Of a stretch of 36,165 nucleotides of DNA, positions 21,209 to 29,855 are shown piece by piece. The DNA comes from Dryocola clanedunensis subsp. sulfonylureivorans. Its GTDB lineage: Bacteria; Pseudomonadota; Gammaproteobacteria; Enterobacterales; Enterobacteriaceae. The notes under the pieces are model-generated. The model searched no databases. It saw only the letters and a list, made by a program, of their open reading frames with translations, and had not been told where the DNA came from. The position numbers and the translations under genes were made by a program. Within the stretch, counting starts at the first letter, position 1. Each line of letters opens with the position of its first letter. The DNA is taken from assembly GCF_016756775.1 (NCBI RefSeq), contig NZ_JAERMU010000028.1, positions 1-36,165 on the forward strand. Reading direction: 5' to 3'.

Positions 21209-22170
21209 TATCCGATGAGGTACATACCATTGACGAGATCGTACTGTGAGGAACCTGTCATGTAAAAACGCTCATCCCGAACCGCACAGTGTTTTCTGAC
21301 AGCATCAGCAATGAGTTCGGCACCGCCACCAATGACCATCACATGAGAGTATCCCTCAAAGCGGCTGACCGCTTCAATCACGCGATTCACCAACCTGGAA
21401 TGGGCTTCAGTCATGGCCTCACGGACCAGAGCTATACGGGAGGTATCATTTATGCGTGAAGCCAAGTAAGCGTCATCGTTACGATGAATGATAATATCGT
21501 CGGCCAGGTAGCTGCTCCCTTTTGTCCGGGCCACGGAGAGTGCTTCTTTCACCGCGCCGGTCATCAGCGAAACCCCCAGTGACGAATCACCAAAAATACG
21601 CGAGATCCCGCGCATTTTTCCCATCACCTGAGAAATATCAAGCGTAGTCCCGCCCAGATCGATAATCAGCAGTGAATCCAGCGCGTCCAGCTGCGTGACG
21701 ACTTCAAAGCCGGCAGGGATAGATTCAGGCATCACCTCAACCTGGCGAATGGAAAATGTCCGGCCGCCGTTCAGCTCAACCGGCCGCAGAAGGTTATCCT
21801 TCTTACGTTTGATATTGGCCACATCAGGCTGGTTATTTTTATCATAATACTCAGCCAGGGGCAGCGTGACGACGATATCCACTTCCTGCGGCGTAAGGCC
21901 AGAGTTCAGTAGCGCATGATGAACCGCAATGACGTTTACATCACTGTACTGCCAAGCCACGTTCGTCGTGACAACGGCATCCGGGCTGATGGCATCAAAG
22001 GAATAATGTTCGCCATTCAGGGCGTAGTTGAAGGCTTGCTGATTGCCAAACGCAACTGCCCATTCCCGCTTGAAGCTGTTCGGACTGATCGCCTGGCGAG
22101 ATGACCCATCCGTGTCCTTCCACTGCAGTTTGATATTCGTTGATCCGTCATCAATAAAAACTTTCATCAT
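21208..22170 (-). CDS. parM: ParM actin-like partition ATPase
   Basis: The 320-residue product matches R1 ParM/StbA (320) nearly throughout. It has [15 protein letters not shown] (phosphate-1 loop), [30 protein letters not shown] (phosphate-2 loop), [13 protein letters not shown] and [16 protein letters not shown] (adenosine motif). It forms dynamic filaments that push sister plasmids apart. Start at MMKVFIDD (22170) or one codon later. Transcribed from the parC region with parR. This is a type II partition system, additional to the ParAB locus at 25103-27358. Confidence 0.95.
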   Translation of the reverse strand: MMKVFIDDGSTNIKLQWKDTDGSSRQAISPNSFKREWAVAFGNQQAFNYALNGEHYSFDAISPDAVVTTNVAWQYSDVNVIAVHHALLNSGLTPQEVDIVVTLPLAEYYDKNNQPDVANIKRKKDNLLRPVELNGGRTFSIRQVEVMPESIPAGFEVVTQLDALDSLLIIDLGGTTLDISQVMGKMRGISRIFGDSSLGVSLMTGAVKEALSVARTKGSSYLADDIIIHRNDDAYLASRINDTSRIALVREAMTEAHSRLVNRVIEAVSRFEGYSHVMVIGGGAELIADAVRKHCAVRDERFYMTGSSQYDLVNGMYLIG

Positions 22171-22189
22171 TATTACCTGTTAGTTAGCG

Positions 22190-22330
22190 GCTCTCATTGA
22201 GAATAAAAACATCCACAAATGAGATAAATAAGAGATTAAATTGAGATTATAGCGTAAAAAAGAGCGTTAATGAACCAAATTAGACATTAAACTGAGAATT
22301 AACTGAGAAATAAAAGAGATTTTTTTGATG
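22190..22330. promoter_or_regulatory. parC centromere and parMR promoter region
   Basis: The AT-rich region upstream of parM has short tandem repeats of the type A-A-N-T-G-A-G-A and A-A-G-A-G: ATTGAGAAT, AATGAGAT, TAAGAGATT, ATTGAGATT, AACTGAGAAT, AACTGAGAAAT, AAAGAGAT, in a spacing of about 11 bp or multiples. R1 parC has such 11 bp repeats around the promoter, bound by ParR. Confidence 0.7.
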
Positions 22331-22399
22331 CAAAAAAGAAACTAATCGCCATCTCTATGCAACCCTGAACTACGCTTTAAAGACATTCAGGGAGGCGCT

Positions 22400-23007
22400 A
22401 TGTGCGGAAGGTTTACGCAGTACAACAAGCGAGAAGAGTGCCTGAGCTGGCTTGCTGATGAGGCAATGCTGGATATTCTCTGCGACCCGACGCCAATTGG
22501 CAGGTTTAACGTCAAGCCCGGCTTTGAGGTGCTGCTCCTTAGCGAAAGGGATACAACATGGCATCTCGATCCAGTGATGTGGTCCTATGCCCCGCCCCGT
22601 AGTGGTGGGATAAAAAGCAGCTCATCAATGCGCGTATCGAAACGCCCACATCCAGCCCGAGTTTACATCACTGTGCGAGCATGGCCGGGCTATCGCTTTT
22701 GCCGATGCGTGGTATGAATGGAAAAAAGAAGGCAGTACAAAGCAGCCCTTTATGATTTACAGAGAAAACTGGCAGCCCCTGTTTTTCGCCGCCATAGGCA
22801 GCGCGCCGTTTGAACGAGGTGATAAAACCGAGGGCTTTGTGCAGCTCACCGCAAACGCAGATGGGGAATTGGCTGAGATCCATGACCGTCGCCCGTTGGT
22901 GATGACGCAAGAAGGCAGCAAGGCACTGGCTGCTTCATGACATCAGCGGCGAAGAGGCAACAGCAGTCGTCCGGGAAGGCATTATCCCGGCTGACGAATT
23001 TACCTGA
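22400..23007 (+). pseudogene. Broken yedK/SRAP (HMCES-type) gene
   Basis: The ATG and catalytic Cys2 (MCGRFTQ) are present. The first 65 residues follow YedK well: YDPxPIGRxNVxPG-like CDPTPIGRFNVKPGFEVLL, and WSYAPP. After that the frame changes near 22605, 22690 and 22930. The segments WWDKKQLINARIET, GRAIAFADAWYEWKKEGS, QPLFFAAIGSAPFERGDK, IHDRRPLVMT and EEATAVVREGIIPADEFT lie in different frames, and the last catalytic His region (WHPVS) is lost. SRAP proteins crosslink abasic sites in single-stranded DNA. Here only a remnant stays. Confidence 0.85.
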
Positions 23008-23199
23008 CATGCGATGCCCGCGTCCGGACGCCGCACCAGGTGCGGCCTAATGACCTCCTGAAAAAGATCTACATGGTAATCCACAGACTTCTCCACTGAA
23101 AATGTGGATAACTTATCTGACGATTTTTCACGCAAGAACTGGAAACTACCGGAAACCCTGCATATAACGCTTGCAACGGTGCAAAAACAATAAATAAAA

Positions 23200-23215
23200 C
23201 TGTATATACACGGGT
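23200..23215 (+). promoter_or_regulatory. Degenerate LexA-box-like site
   Basis: CTGTATATACACGGGT matches the left half and the centre of the SOS box (CTG-N10-CAG), but the right half is GGT instead of CAG. It lies upstream of a former SOS block (umuC-like remnant at 24219-25039). It may be a decayed umuDC-type operator. Confidence 0.35.
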
Positions 23216-23278
23216 CTTCCCCTGCCGTGGTGGCTGTTGTAGGATTTTCCTGTTTACCTAACAACAGGAGGAGAACAC

Positions 23279-23629
23279 TTGAATAATGCTGCTATTGTCA
23301 CCAGAGATTACACTTCTGCTTTTCCTGACCCCATATCTATAAAGGAAACCAATACTGCTGTTATTAGCCATTGTGATCTTGAATATCACGGCTGGGTATG
23401 GGTAACGCTTCCCTCCGGCAAAGCCGGATGGGCTCCGCAACAAATATTTGCTCCCTTTAGCGCCAACGAAGTTATTTGCCTTGAAGACTAAACAGCGCAT
23501 GAATTATCAGTCAGATCCAGCGAGAAAATTACTGTTATAAAATATCTTAATGGTTGGTACTGGGCGCTCAGAAACTCAGGAGAATATGGGTGGGTGCCAG
23601 AAGAATGTGTGAGTATTCTGGATGTCTAA
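23279..23629 (+). pseudogene. SH3-domain protein interrupted by an in-frame stop
   Basis: Codons from TTG at 23279, after AGGAGGAG, give NNAAIVTRDYTSAFPDPISI and then WVWVTLPSGKAGWAPQQIF, ending in CLED. The next codon is TAA (23489-23491), after which the same frame continues TAHELSVRSSEKITVIKYLN and WYWALRNSGEYGWVPEECVS before the true stop. Both halves look like SH3b repeats with a W-x-W...GWxP core, so this is one two-domain gene with a single nonsense codon. The strong ribosome-binding site is intact. Whether a truncated 70-residue protein is made is open. Confidence 0.75.
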
Positions 23630-23650
23630 TTTTTAATCCGGCATGCTCTT

Positions 23651-24214
23651 ATGGACAAAAAACCCCTCTATGCTCATATACTCAACCTGTCCGCTCCGTG
23701 GTAGGTAAAATCACTTCCTTTTGATGACAATGCCGGTTCTGTTACTGTCGGGAGCGCTAAACACTCTCAGTTAACCTGTTCGATCTGCGGTAAATCCTGT
23801 TCTGTTCACGGTCACAGTCATCGCAAATGGCGTCACCTTGATACCTGCCAGTTCGACACGCTCGTCGAAACCGATGTTCCTCGTATTATGTGTCCATAGC
23901 ATGAATGCCAGACCATGCCTGCTCCGTGGGTGGGGACTGACAGCCGGTATACGCAGCTGTTCGAATCGTTCGTTCTCTCATGGTTGAAAATCAGCACCGT
24001 TGATACTGTCAGGAAACACCTTAAGCTCAGCTGTAATGCGATTGACGGCATAATGATCCGGGCAGTTAAGCGAGGCCTTGCCCGCATAGAAAAGCCATTA
24101 TCCGCCCGCTATATAAATATAGATGAGATCACATTTAAAAAAAGACATCGCTATATAACGGTGATATCAGATCGCGATGGACGGGCGCTGGCCTTAACTG
24201 ATGATATCAGCACA
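23651..24214 (+). pseudogene. ISL3-family transposase remnant
   Basis: The reading starts MDKKPLYAHILNLSAPW and then a TAG. Later frames give LTCSICGKSCSVHGHSHRKW (zinc-binding N-terminus), RHLDTCQFDTLVETDVPRIM, LFESFVLSWLKISTVDTVRK and EITFKKRHRYITVISDRDGR, the order of ISL3 transposases. Frameshifts and stops are frequent, and the C-terminal half and both terminal repeats are absent. It joins a umuC-like fragment directly, so it interrupted or replaced the first part of that gene. Confidence 0.8.
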
Positions 24215-24218
24215 ATGG

Positions 24219-25039
24219 GCTTCCAAAGAGTGGCCACAGTTCAAAAGCGTGCTGGCGCTCACCCGGGGGTAACAAGGTTCGTACATAAAAAATTCAGTCC
24301 ATTCAGCTGGTCGGGGAAATCTGGGGTGTCGGACGTCGCATCTCGAAAAAGATCAATACAATGGGCATCACAACAGCACAGCAACTGGCGCATACGAATC
24401 CGACCGTCATCAGGAAAAATTTCAATGTCATTATGGAGCGTACCGTACGGGAACTGAACGGAGAGTCCTGCATCAGTTTCGAAGAAACGTCGCCGGCTAA
24501 ACAGCAGATTGTCTGTGGCCGCTCGTTCGGTGAACGTATCGTCGAGCATGAGTCGATGCGCCAGGCTGTCTGCCAGTAGCCGAGCGGGCTGCAGAAAAGC
24601 TCAGAGAGGAGCGCTAGTTCTGCTGCCATATCTCCGTATTCATCAAAACATCGCTGTTCGCCGTGAACGAAACATACTACGGCAACCAGGCCGGTGAGAA
24701 ACTTAACACACCAACCCGGGATACTCGCGACATTATCGCTGCAGCTCTGAAGTCTCTGGACCGCATCTGGATAGACGGGTACCGGTACGCGAAGGCGGGT
24801 ACATGCTTAACGATTTCTCTCCCACCGGCCTTTCGCAGCTGAACCTGTTTGATGAAGTTCAGACTCGCCCGGCCTGTGATGAACTTATGAAAGTCTTGGA
24901 CGGCATCAACCACTCCAGCCTGGGGAAAGTGTGGTTTGCAGGTAGAAGGATTGCACCAGAATGGAATATGAAACGTGAGATGCTCTCATCTGCATATACA
25001 ACAAGCTGGAAAGATATCCCTTCAGCTACCTTAAGCTAA
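24219..25039 (+). pseudogene. UmuC/ImpB-like error-prone polymerase remnant
   Basis: Segments in shifting frames match the little-finger and C-terminal part of plasmid UmuC/ImpB proteins: WGVGRRISKKINTMGITTAQ, FNVIMERTVRELNGESCISF, IVCGRSFGERI, then FVFIKTSPFAVNETYYGNQA, TRDIIAAALKSLDRIWIDG, LNDFSPTGLSQLNLFDEVQT and LMKVLDGINHSSLGKVWFAG, ending KDIPSATLS. A TAG follows AVCQ, and at least two frameshifts occur. The catalytic palm is missing. Inactive remnant of an SOS mutagenesis operon. Confidence 0.8.
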
Positions 25040-25102
25040 GTTTCAAAAAAGGGGACGTATTTAGCCAGTTAAACAAGTGATGGTTTAAAGTCACATCAAG
25101 CT

Positions 25103-25176
25103 TGGCGATTTCACTATGAAATTCCCTAACGAATTTCATCATAAACAATAAGTTAGTAGTGAAATCGCCATGGCGA
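25103..25176. other. parS centromere of P1 type
   Basis: TGGCGATTTCACT (25103-25115) and its exact inverse AGTGAAATCGCCA (25158-25170) contain the P1 ParB A-box (ATTTCAC) and B-box (TCGCCA). A second TGGCGA follows at 25171-25176. Between them lie ATGAAATTC / GAATTTCAT (25116-25139) and an AT-rich stretch where IHF would bend the DNA. It sits just after parB, as in P1. Confidence 0.85.
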
Positions 25177-25178
25177 AA

Positions 25179-26156
25179 CTATTGAGACAAATTACGATTC
25201 AGGACTTCGCCGATCGCCTTATCCAGCTCGTCCTGTAACTCTTTTGGCATGCGGTTAAACTCATATGTGAGAGTACGCCCCTTAATTCGTTTACGTGCAA
25301 ACTTGTCTTTTTCATCGAAAGACCAAAGCGATGATACAATTGACCTATCTTTAGGTGGCTTAGAAATTAAGGTATTAGATGCCTTTGAAATAAGTTTAAG
25401 TATCCGGGCCTTTTGCTCATCATCAGCATTGCGATCATCACTAATGATCACATCTAGTTCCTCAGAGAGGCTCTCAACTAATTGCTGCGAAGAAATATCC
25501 TTAATACTCAGATTTTCACTGATTTCTAAGAGAGATTTATAATCTGAGAAAGACAATTCGGATTGGACCGGGAATAACAAAATCAACTCCTGCGGGACGG
25601 CAGCTGCTTGCATAGCTCGAGTTACTTTTGCTTGAGACATTCCCTCAGTTTCAGCTATGTCCTTTTGGTTAAGACCTGATTCTTTTAACCCCAGTAATCT
25701 CAATCCGATTTCACGCAGATTATGTTCCTTCGCTGTCTGAATATCTTTGGCCAACTGACGAGCTTCTTCAGCAGACAAATGTTCATTGGTAACCATGACG
25801 TCAAGGCCAGTGTGGACAATAATCGCGGACGCACGGCGTCTGGAGCCGTCAAGTATCTCAATACGCTCTCCCTTCTGAACACCAATACACGCAAAGAACT
25901 GCTGAAATTTAATCGTCTTTATAATTGATTTCAGTGACTCTTTGGTTAAAGCCAACTGATCTCTACCGTTGGTATCCTGATTCACGAAAGTAGTCGCTTC
26001 AACCTCAGAACTTGGTACCCGAATAAATTTGAAAGTTACTTTACGTCCATTTTTTAAGGTGAAGATCTGACTCCGTTCAACATCAGTCCCCTCAACGATT
26101 GAAGCCTGAGAATTGAGTTGTCGACCGATCGTTTTTCTCGGTTCCCTAGACATCAT
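25179..26156 (-). CDS. parB: ParB partition protein, P1 type
   Basis: The 325-residue product (P1 ParB 333) has the ParB/sulfiredoxin-like core (LTKESLKSIIKTIKFQQFFACIGV, IEILDGSRRRASAI, the GSRR CTPase motif), a helix-turn-helix (LNQKDIAETEGMSQAKVTRAM, about 165-185) and a C-terminal dimer domain that also reads the B-boxes (FARKRIKGRTLTYEF). It binds parS at 25103-25176 and activates ParA. Its ATG overlaps the parA stop by four bases, and the first two codons are both ATG. Confidence 0.92.
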   Translation of the reverse strand: MMSREPRKTIGRQLNSQASIVEGTDVERSQIFTLKNGRKVTFKFIRVPSSEVEATTFVNQDTNGRDQLALTKESLKSIIKTIKFQQFFACIGVQKGERIEILDGSRRRASAIIVHTGLDVMVTNEHLSAEEARQLAKDIQTAKEHNLREIGLRLLGLKESGLNQKDIAETEGMSQAKVTRAMQAAAVPQELILLFPVQSELSFSDYKSLLEISENLSIKDISSQQLVESLSEELDVIISDDRNADDEQKARILKLISKASNTLISKPPKDRSIVSSLWSFDEKDKFARKRIKGRTLTYEFNRMPKELQDELDKAIGEVLNRNLSQ

Positions 26157-27358
26157 AAACCTCCGTTTGTACGAATAAACTCAATGCGGTCAAATACAGC
26201 TTTCGCAAAATCTTCTGCCGCTGATTTAGCACTTTTGAGTGCTTCTGAGCTGCCATCATAAGTGGCAGGGTTAGCTGAAATAACGGTATCAAATGTTTCT
26301 CCGCATCTTTCAAAGCCATCCAAACGCGGTAATACAATATCAAGCATATCGGCTCCAAATACTTCTTTTGCCTGGCTATGACAGATTTTGTGGTCTGGTT
26401 TGTTAACCATTTTCGACATAAAACCTATATTTCCAATCAAGTTACATTTGTGACCATCGGCTTCTATGGAATCAATAAGAGCTGGCAGGCTGGCAACAAA
26501 CTTCAGTGAAGAATGGAAATCAACTGTGGCAGGGGGAAGGGGAGTAAACATCAAGTCTGCCGCAGCAATGCAGTTTTTTAGAAAAGCGTCTAAATGGGGA
26601 CCGCTATCAACAAAAATGAAGTCGTAATCGTATTTTAATTTATCAATGAGATTCTCTTTAAGCACTGCATGGATATTCTGACCAGGCAAGTACTCCTCAC
26701 ATAAACCCTTCCAGCCTTCAGCTAAAAACGCATCATCAATAGATGCGGGGATGACATCAACACCAGGAATAATGGATGGTACGATGTAATCTGACAGTAG
26801 TTCTTCACGAGACACATTCTGCAGCATAGCTTGTGCAGCTGTAGTCTCTACTAAACCCACAGAATTCTCATGACTCAGGAACATAGTTAACGATGCTTGC
26901 GGATCAAAATCGATAGCGAGAATACGGAGATCTTCGAAAAGTAATTGCGGATGAGCCCGGAATCCATGGGATAGAGATGCTGTGGATACAGTTTTAGACC
27001 CACCGCCTTTTAGGCTACATACATAAATTGTAAACGCTTTTTTAAAACGGTCACGATATTTAGGCACGTTGCGATGAAAGTAAAGATCGATAACATTCTG
27101 GATAGTCATCGCATATTTCATTGTGTTGCCGGATGGTTTTTTTTTGAAAACGTACCCATTCGCTTCCATCTCAGCAACAGCATACTCAACGCTACCTTTG
27201 CTCAGCTTTGGTAGCTTATACAATGATGCTTTACTGTACTCTTGATAAAATTCTGTAAGCTGAAGTTCTTCTTTCTGTATGCGGATACTGTCACTTAGAG
27301 ATGTCAACAGTTTGCCCGCTCGAGCACCTACTTTCCTCAACTGTTCAATATTTTCCAT
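26153..27358 (-). CDS. parA: ParA partition ATPase, P1 type
   Basis: The 401-residue product (P1 ParA 398) has an N-terminal winged-helix DNA-binding domain (about 1-100), typical of type Ia ParA, which represses its own operon. A deviant Walker A KGGGSKTVST (Lys117 and Lys122) follows, then RILAIDFDPQASLT (Walker A'), FIFVDSGPHLDAF (Walker B) and the C-terminal NKPDHKICHSQAKEVFG. It uses the nucleoid as a track to position the plasmid. It is divergent from rep, with the iteron block between. Confidence 0.93.
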   Translation of the reverse strand: MENIEQLRKVGARAGKLLTSLSDSIRIQKEELQLTEFYQEYSKASLYKLPKLSKGSVEYAVAEMEANGYVFKKKPSGNTMKYAMTIQNVIDLYFHRNVPKYRDRFKKAFTIYVCSLKGGGSKTVSTASLSHGFRAHPQLLFEDLRILAIDFDPQASLTMFLSHENSVGLVETTAAQAMLQNVSREELLSDYIVPSIIPGVDVIPASIDDAFLAEGWKGLCEEYLPGQNIHAVLKENLIDKLKYDYDFIFVDSGPHLDAFLKNCIAAADLMFTPLPPATVDFHSSLKFVASLPALIDSIEADGHKCNLIGNIGFMSKMVNKPDHKICHSQAKEVFGADMLDIVLPRLDGFERCGETFDTVISANPATYDGSSEALKSAKSAAEDFAKAVFDRIEFIRTNGGL

Positions 27359-27443
27359 TTGTCACCTCATGATGTTTTTTATCATTTTGTCTAAAAACCT
27401 TCATGATGCAAGAAAAGAATAATAAATTGTGAATTGCAGCACT

Positions 27444-27717
27444 ATGGGAAATAGACCAAGTTTGCTAAATAGGTTGGACGTATGGGAAATGCCCCTAGTT
27501 TACCAACATGGGGGATAGCCCAAGTTTGAAAGCTTCTCTATGGGAAATAGGCCAAGTTCTACAGACTACAATGGTTTTAAAACAGTAGCGCTCGCCGCAG
27601 TACTCATTCGGCTTTTGTGAATGAGTACGAGGAAGCGAAAGTTAAGGGTTCTCACATGATGCAGGGCCACTCTTAAGTTCCAGATAAAACAGGTTTTATG
27701 GGAAATAGACCAACTAT
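27444..27717 (+). repeat. Iterons, parA-proximal block
   Basis: Five copies of a 20 bp iteron (consensus ATGGGAAATAGnCCAAGTTT) start at 27444, 27482, 27508, 27540 and 27698, unevenly spaced. Same direction as the rep-proximal block. Such a second block commonly acts as a copy-number and incompatibility region by binding Rep. Confidence 0.8.
27600..27628. repeat. Hairpin between the iterons
   Basis: GTACTCATTC (27600-27609) and GAATGAGTAC (27619-27628), perfect 10 bp arms and a 9 base loop. It separates the fourth and fifth iterons. Confidence 0.5.
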
Positions 27718-27734
27718 CTTTTAGATTTATAAAC

Positions 27735-27948
27735 ATATCCACAGAGATGATTTTTAAAGATTTTTTATATGTTTTCCTCTTTTTAAAACCTTTTAGGTAC
27801 GCTGAAAGCCTTGGTAGGCAAGGCCTGTAGACTGGATGCTATGGGAAATAACCCAAGTATCGATGGGAAAGACCCAGGGTATTTATGGGGAATGCACCAA
27901 CATTGTATGGGAATCACCACAAGTTATTATGGGAAACACCCCAAGTTA
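27735..27948 (+). other. Replication origin with five regular iterons
   Basis: Five iterons start at 27841, 27863, 27885, 27907 and 27929, exactly 22 bp apart (two helical turns). Upstream is ATATCCACA (27735-27743), one base from a DnaA box, and then an AT-rich run (TTTTTAAAGATTTTTTATATG, 27750-27770) suited to melting. The rep gene follows. This is the layout of an iteron origin of the P1/F/R6K class. Confidence 0.85.
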
Positions 27949-28049
27949 TGATTGGTATACTAGGCCTGTGCATAAGTTACTGTTTGTACTTGCTGGAATA
28001 GATATCTCATGCCATGATGTGGGTACTCTTAATTTTCCCCATACAAAAA

Positions 28050-28748
28050 ATGACTACTGCAACTCCAGTTAAAAAGGCTGTAAATATCAGCCAATCGAAC
28101 GAGTTAACCGAAGCGGCATACCATCTGCCATTGCAGGCTAAACGGGTGTTGTGGTTATGTCTAATGCAATGCTATTTCAATAAAGAGAATCCTGAAGACG
28201 AGTCACCTATCTTTACAATCACAGTAGCCGACTATCAGAAATTTTTTAAGGTCGGTGTAGATACGGCTTCAGGTGATGTTAAAAAAGGCGTGAGTATACT
28301 GGCTGATAGCAATGTGACCTTTTATCCAAAAGATGGTGATTTTGAAGAGGTTAAGCGGCCATGGCTCGCTGAAGCTGGATTGAAACGCGGACGTGGAAAA
28401 TGGCAATTGGAGTTTAACTATAAAGTTATGCCATACCTGATGGGGTTAACCAGCCAGTTCACGACATACTCTTTATACGATTGTGGGAAACTTAAAAGCG
28501 TCAAAGTCATACGCTTGTACGAAAGCCTTTGCCAGTTCAGACAATCTGGCATCTGGATTACCACTCCAGAATGGTTGTCTGAGCGCTTTATGTTACCGGC
28601 TTCCCAACGGTCAAACATGGCTGAGATGAAGCGTACATTTTTGAATCCAGCGCTAAAAAACATCAACGAAAGTACACCACTTAAAGCATCCATGACACAG
28701 GATGGCTGTGGGAAACTGATTTTTACGATCCTTGATAAATCTGCGTGA
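28050..28748 (+). CDS. repA: Rep_3-family replication initiator
   Basis: The 232-residue product is counted from MTTATPVKKAVNISQSNELT. The motif QSNELTEAAYHLPLQAKRVL is the start of the first winged helix in F RepE and R6K Pi. Later segments are FTITVADYQKFF, LEFNYKVMPYLMGLTSQFT, KVIRLYESLCQFRQ and the second winged helix WLSERFMLPAS, NMAEMKRTFLNPALKNIN. It binds the iterons and opens the origin; at high level Rep dimers bridge iterons and stop initiation. An ATG at 28014 adds twelve residues (MMWVLLIFPIQK) that do not fit the family. Neither start has a strong ribosome-binding site. Confidence 0.9.
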   Translation: MTTATPVKKAVNISQSNELTEAAYHLPLQAKRVLWLCLMQCYFNKENPEDESPIFTITVADYQKFFKVGVDTASGDVKKGVSILADSNVTFYPKDGDFEEVKRPWLAEAGLKRGRGKWQLEFNYKVMPYLMGLTSQFTTYSLYDCGKLKSVKVIRLYESLCQFRQSGIWITTPEWLSERFMLPASQRSNMAEMKRTFLNPALKNINESTPLKASMTQDGCGKLIFTILDKSA

Positions 28749-28801
28749 AATTGAGGTATTTCCCATAAGTCGGTGATACCCCAACTTGGGGTGTTTCCCA
28801 T
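28747..28801 (-). repeat. Two inverted iterons after rep
   Basis: GGTATTTCCCAT (ending 28766) and AACTTGGGGTGTTTCCCAT (28783-28801) are iterons in the opposite direction to the origin set. The second is nearly full length. They could add to Rep titration. Confidence 0.7.
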
Positions 28802-28854
28802 TTCTAGAGTGTCCCTCTAAGACATTCAATTTGTTCAGAGCTATCTATTGCTTT

Positions 28855-29229
28855 TCAATACCTCCCGATACTCCATGCAAGCCTTGGATTATCTTTAATC
28901 TTCGTTGCTCTGAATGAATCGCCACGGATATCCACCCCACTATATTGCGTTTCATAGGCACGCTCCGGCACGTTCAGTTTATTTGCACAACTCCCGGCAA
29001 CGCACTCGCGTCGGTCGCAGCTGACCAGCGTCGTGCAGCGCCTGGCGCCTACTGTGTGAAATAAGTAAAAACAGGCGCTTATAAAAATCATCGGAAAAAA
29101 TAAATCCGACAGAAAATCCGAACGAAGCGGCAGGGCGGAGCGGTTCGGCAGAATTGGCGCTATACCGAATATGATCATGAGGCTCTGCAAAGCTGGTTTA
29201 TGCCACCGATTGGGAGCGTTTAGTTTCAT
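28855..29229 (-). CDS. Possible membrane protein, unknown
   Basis: The 124-residue frame (MKLNAPNRWHKPALQSLMII) has two hydrophobic segments (about 16-30 and 43-60, FFPMIFISACFYLFHTVG), then a Cys-rich stretch (RRCTTLV, CDRRECVAGSCANKL) and a polar tail. No clear ribosome-binding site is seen before the ATG at 29229. Codon use is unremarkable. It stands alone between the rep region and a palindromic element, so context does not help. It could be a real small membrane protein or a chance frame. Confidence 0.4.
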   Translation of the reverse strand: MKLNAPNRWHKPALQSLMIIFGIAPILPNRSALPLRSDFLSDLFFPMIFISACFYLFHTVGARRCTTLVSCDRRECVAGSCANKLNVPERAYETQYSGVDIRGDSFRATKIKDNPRLAWSIGRY

Positions 29230-29311
29230 ACGCAGAAACGCCCGGAGTCAGAAACTACCGGGCGCCGCTGCGAGGGTAAAAAGTTATGTGGGCAGATGTG
29301 GTGTTCAGATA

Positions 29312-29366
29312 GCACTGTTGCAAACAGCTTCGGGGCCTGGCTTACGATCCTGTTTGCAACAGTGCC
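29312..29366. repeat. Short inverted repeat resembling paired IS26-type ends
   Basis: GCACTGTTGCAAACAG (29312-29327) and CTGTTTGCAACAGTGC (29350-29365) are perfect 16 bp inverted arms around 22 bases. The outer 13 bp on both sides equal the IS26/IS6-family terminal repeat GGCACTGTTGCAAA except for its first base on the left. There is no transposase. The surrounding 29230-29540 has no gene seen. Confidence 0.5.
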
Positions 29367-29540
29367 AGAAGAACCCGGTTCATGCTGAGTGACTGACTGA
29401 TGAACGTCGCACGGCCTGCGGGGGACGCTCTGTCATTGGACGCTCAGGCCTTTTACCTGATGCGCCGGCAAGCAACCTTCTGGCTTTGCGCATTAACGCG
29501 TACATTCTCATTTTCATCGTTTTATTCATTATCTCTTCCT

Positions 29541-29822
29541 TCAGGAATGATGGTCATTCGGTTGTGAATAGAGCGTGGCCCGGGCATGAATGAACTGTGT
29601 CTGTTCGAGGCCGGAGAGCAGATACCCTGCTGCCCCTGCTTCAAGCGTCTCACGAACGGCCTCACGCTCCAGCTCGTCGGCCGATGCCACCCAGTCAATC
29701 GATAGCGTCCTGACCGGGACGAGCGGCGACTTCTCTTCTTCCGTCAGCCCGCTTTTCATGATGACCGGTCTCCGGTGCCCAGGGGTGAATATGGCCATAA
29801 TGTCGCGTATTAAATTTTTCAT
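29541..29822 (-). CDS. DUF1471-like small protein
   Basis: The 93-residue product has no signal peptide but ends with the pattern TLEAGAAGYLLSGLEQTQFIHARATLYSQ. The A-x-x-x-G-A-x-G-Y-x-I/L-S...A-x-x-Y motif is seen in the YhcN/BhsA/McbA (DUF1471) family and in the next gene. These are periplasmic stress or biofilm-related proteins. The lack of an obvious secretion signal is odd: the N-terminus MKNLIRDIMAIFTPGHRR is amphipathic rather than hydrophobic. It follows the 139-residue gene by 33 bp on the same strand and is likely co-transcribed. Confidence 0.55.
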   Translation of the reverse strand: MKNLIRDIMAIFTPGHRRPVIMKSGLTEEEKSPLVPVRTLSIDWVASADELEREAVRETLEAGAAGYLLSGLEQTQFIHARATLYSQPNDHHS

Positions 29823-29855
29823 GATGCTTGTCCTCGCCTGGTTTCAAGGTGTTGA

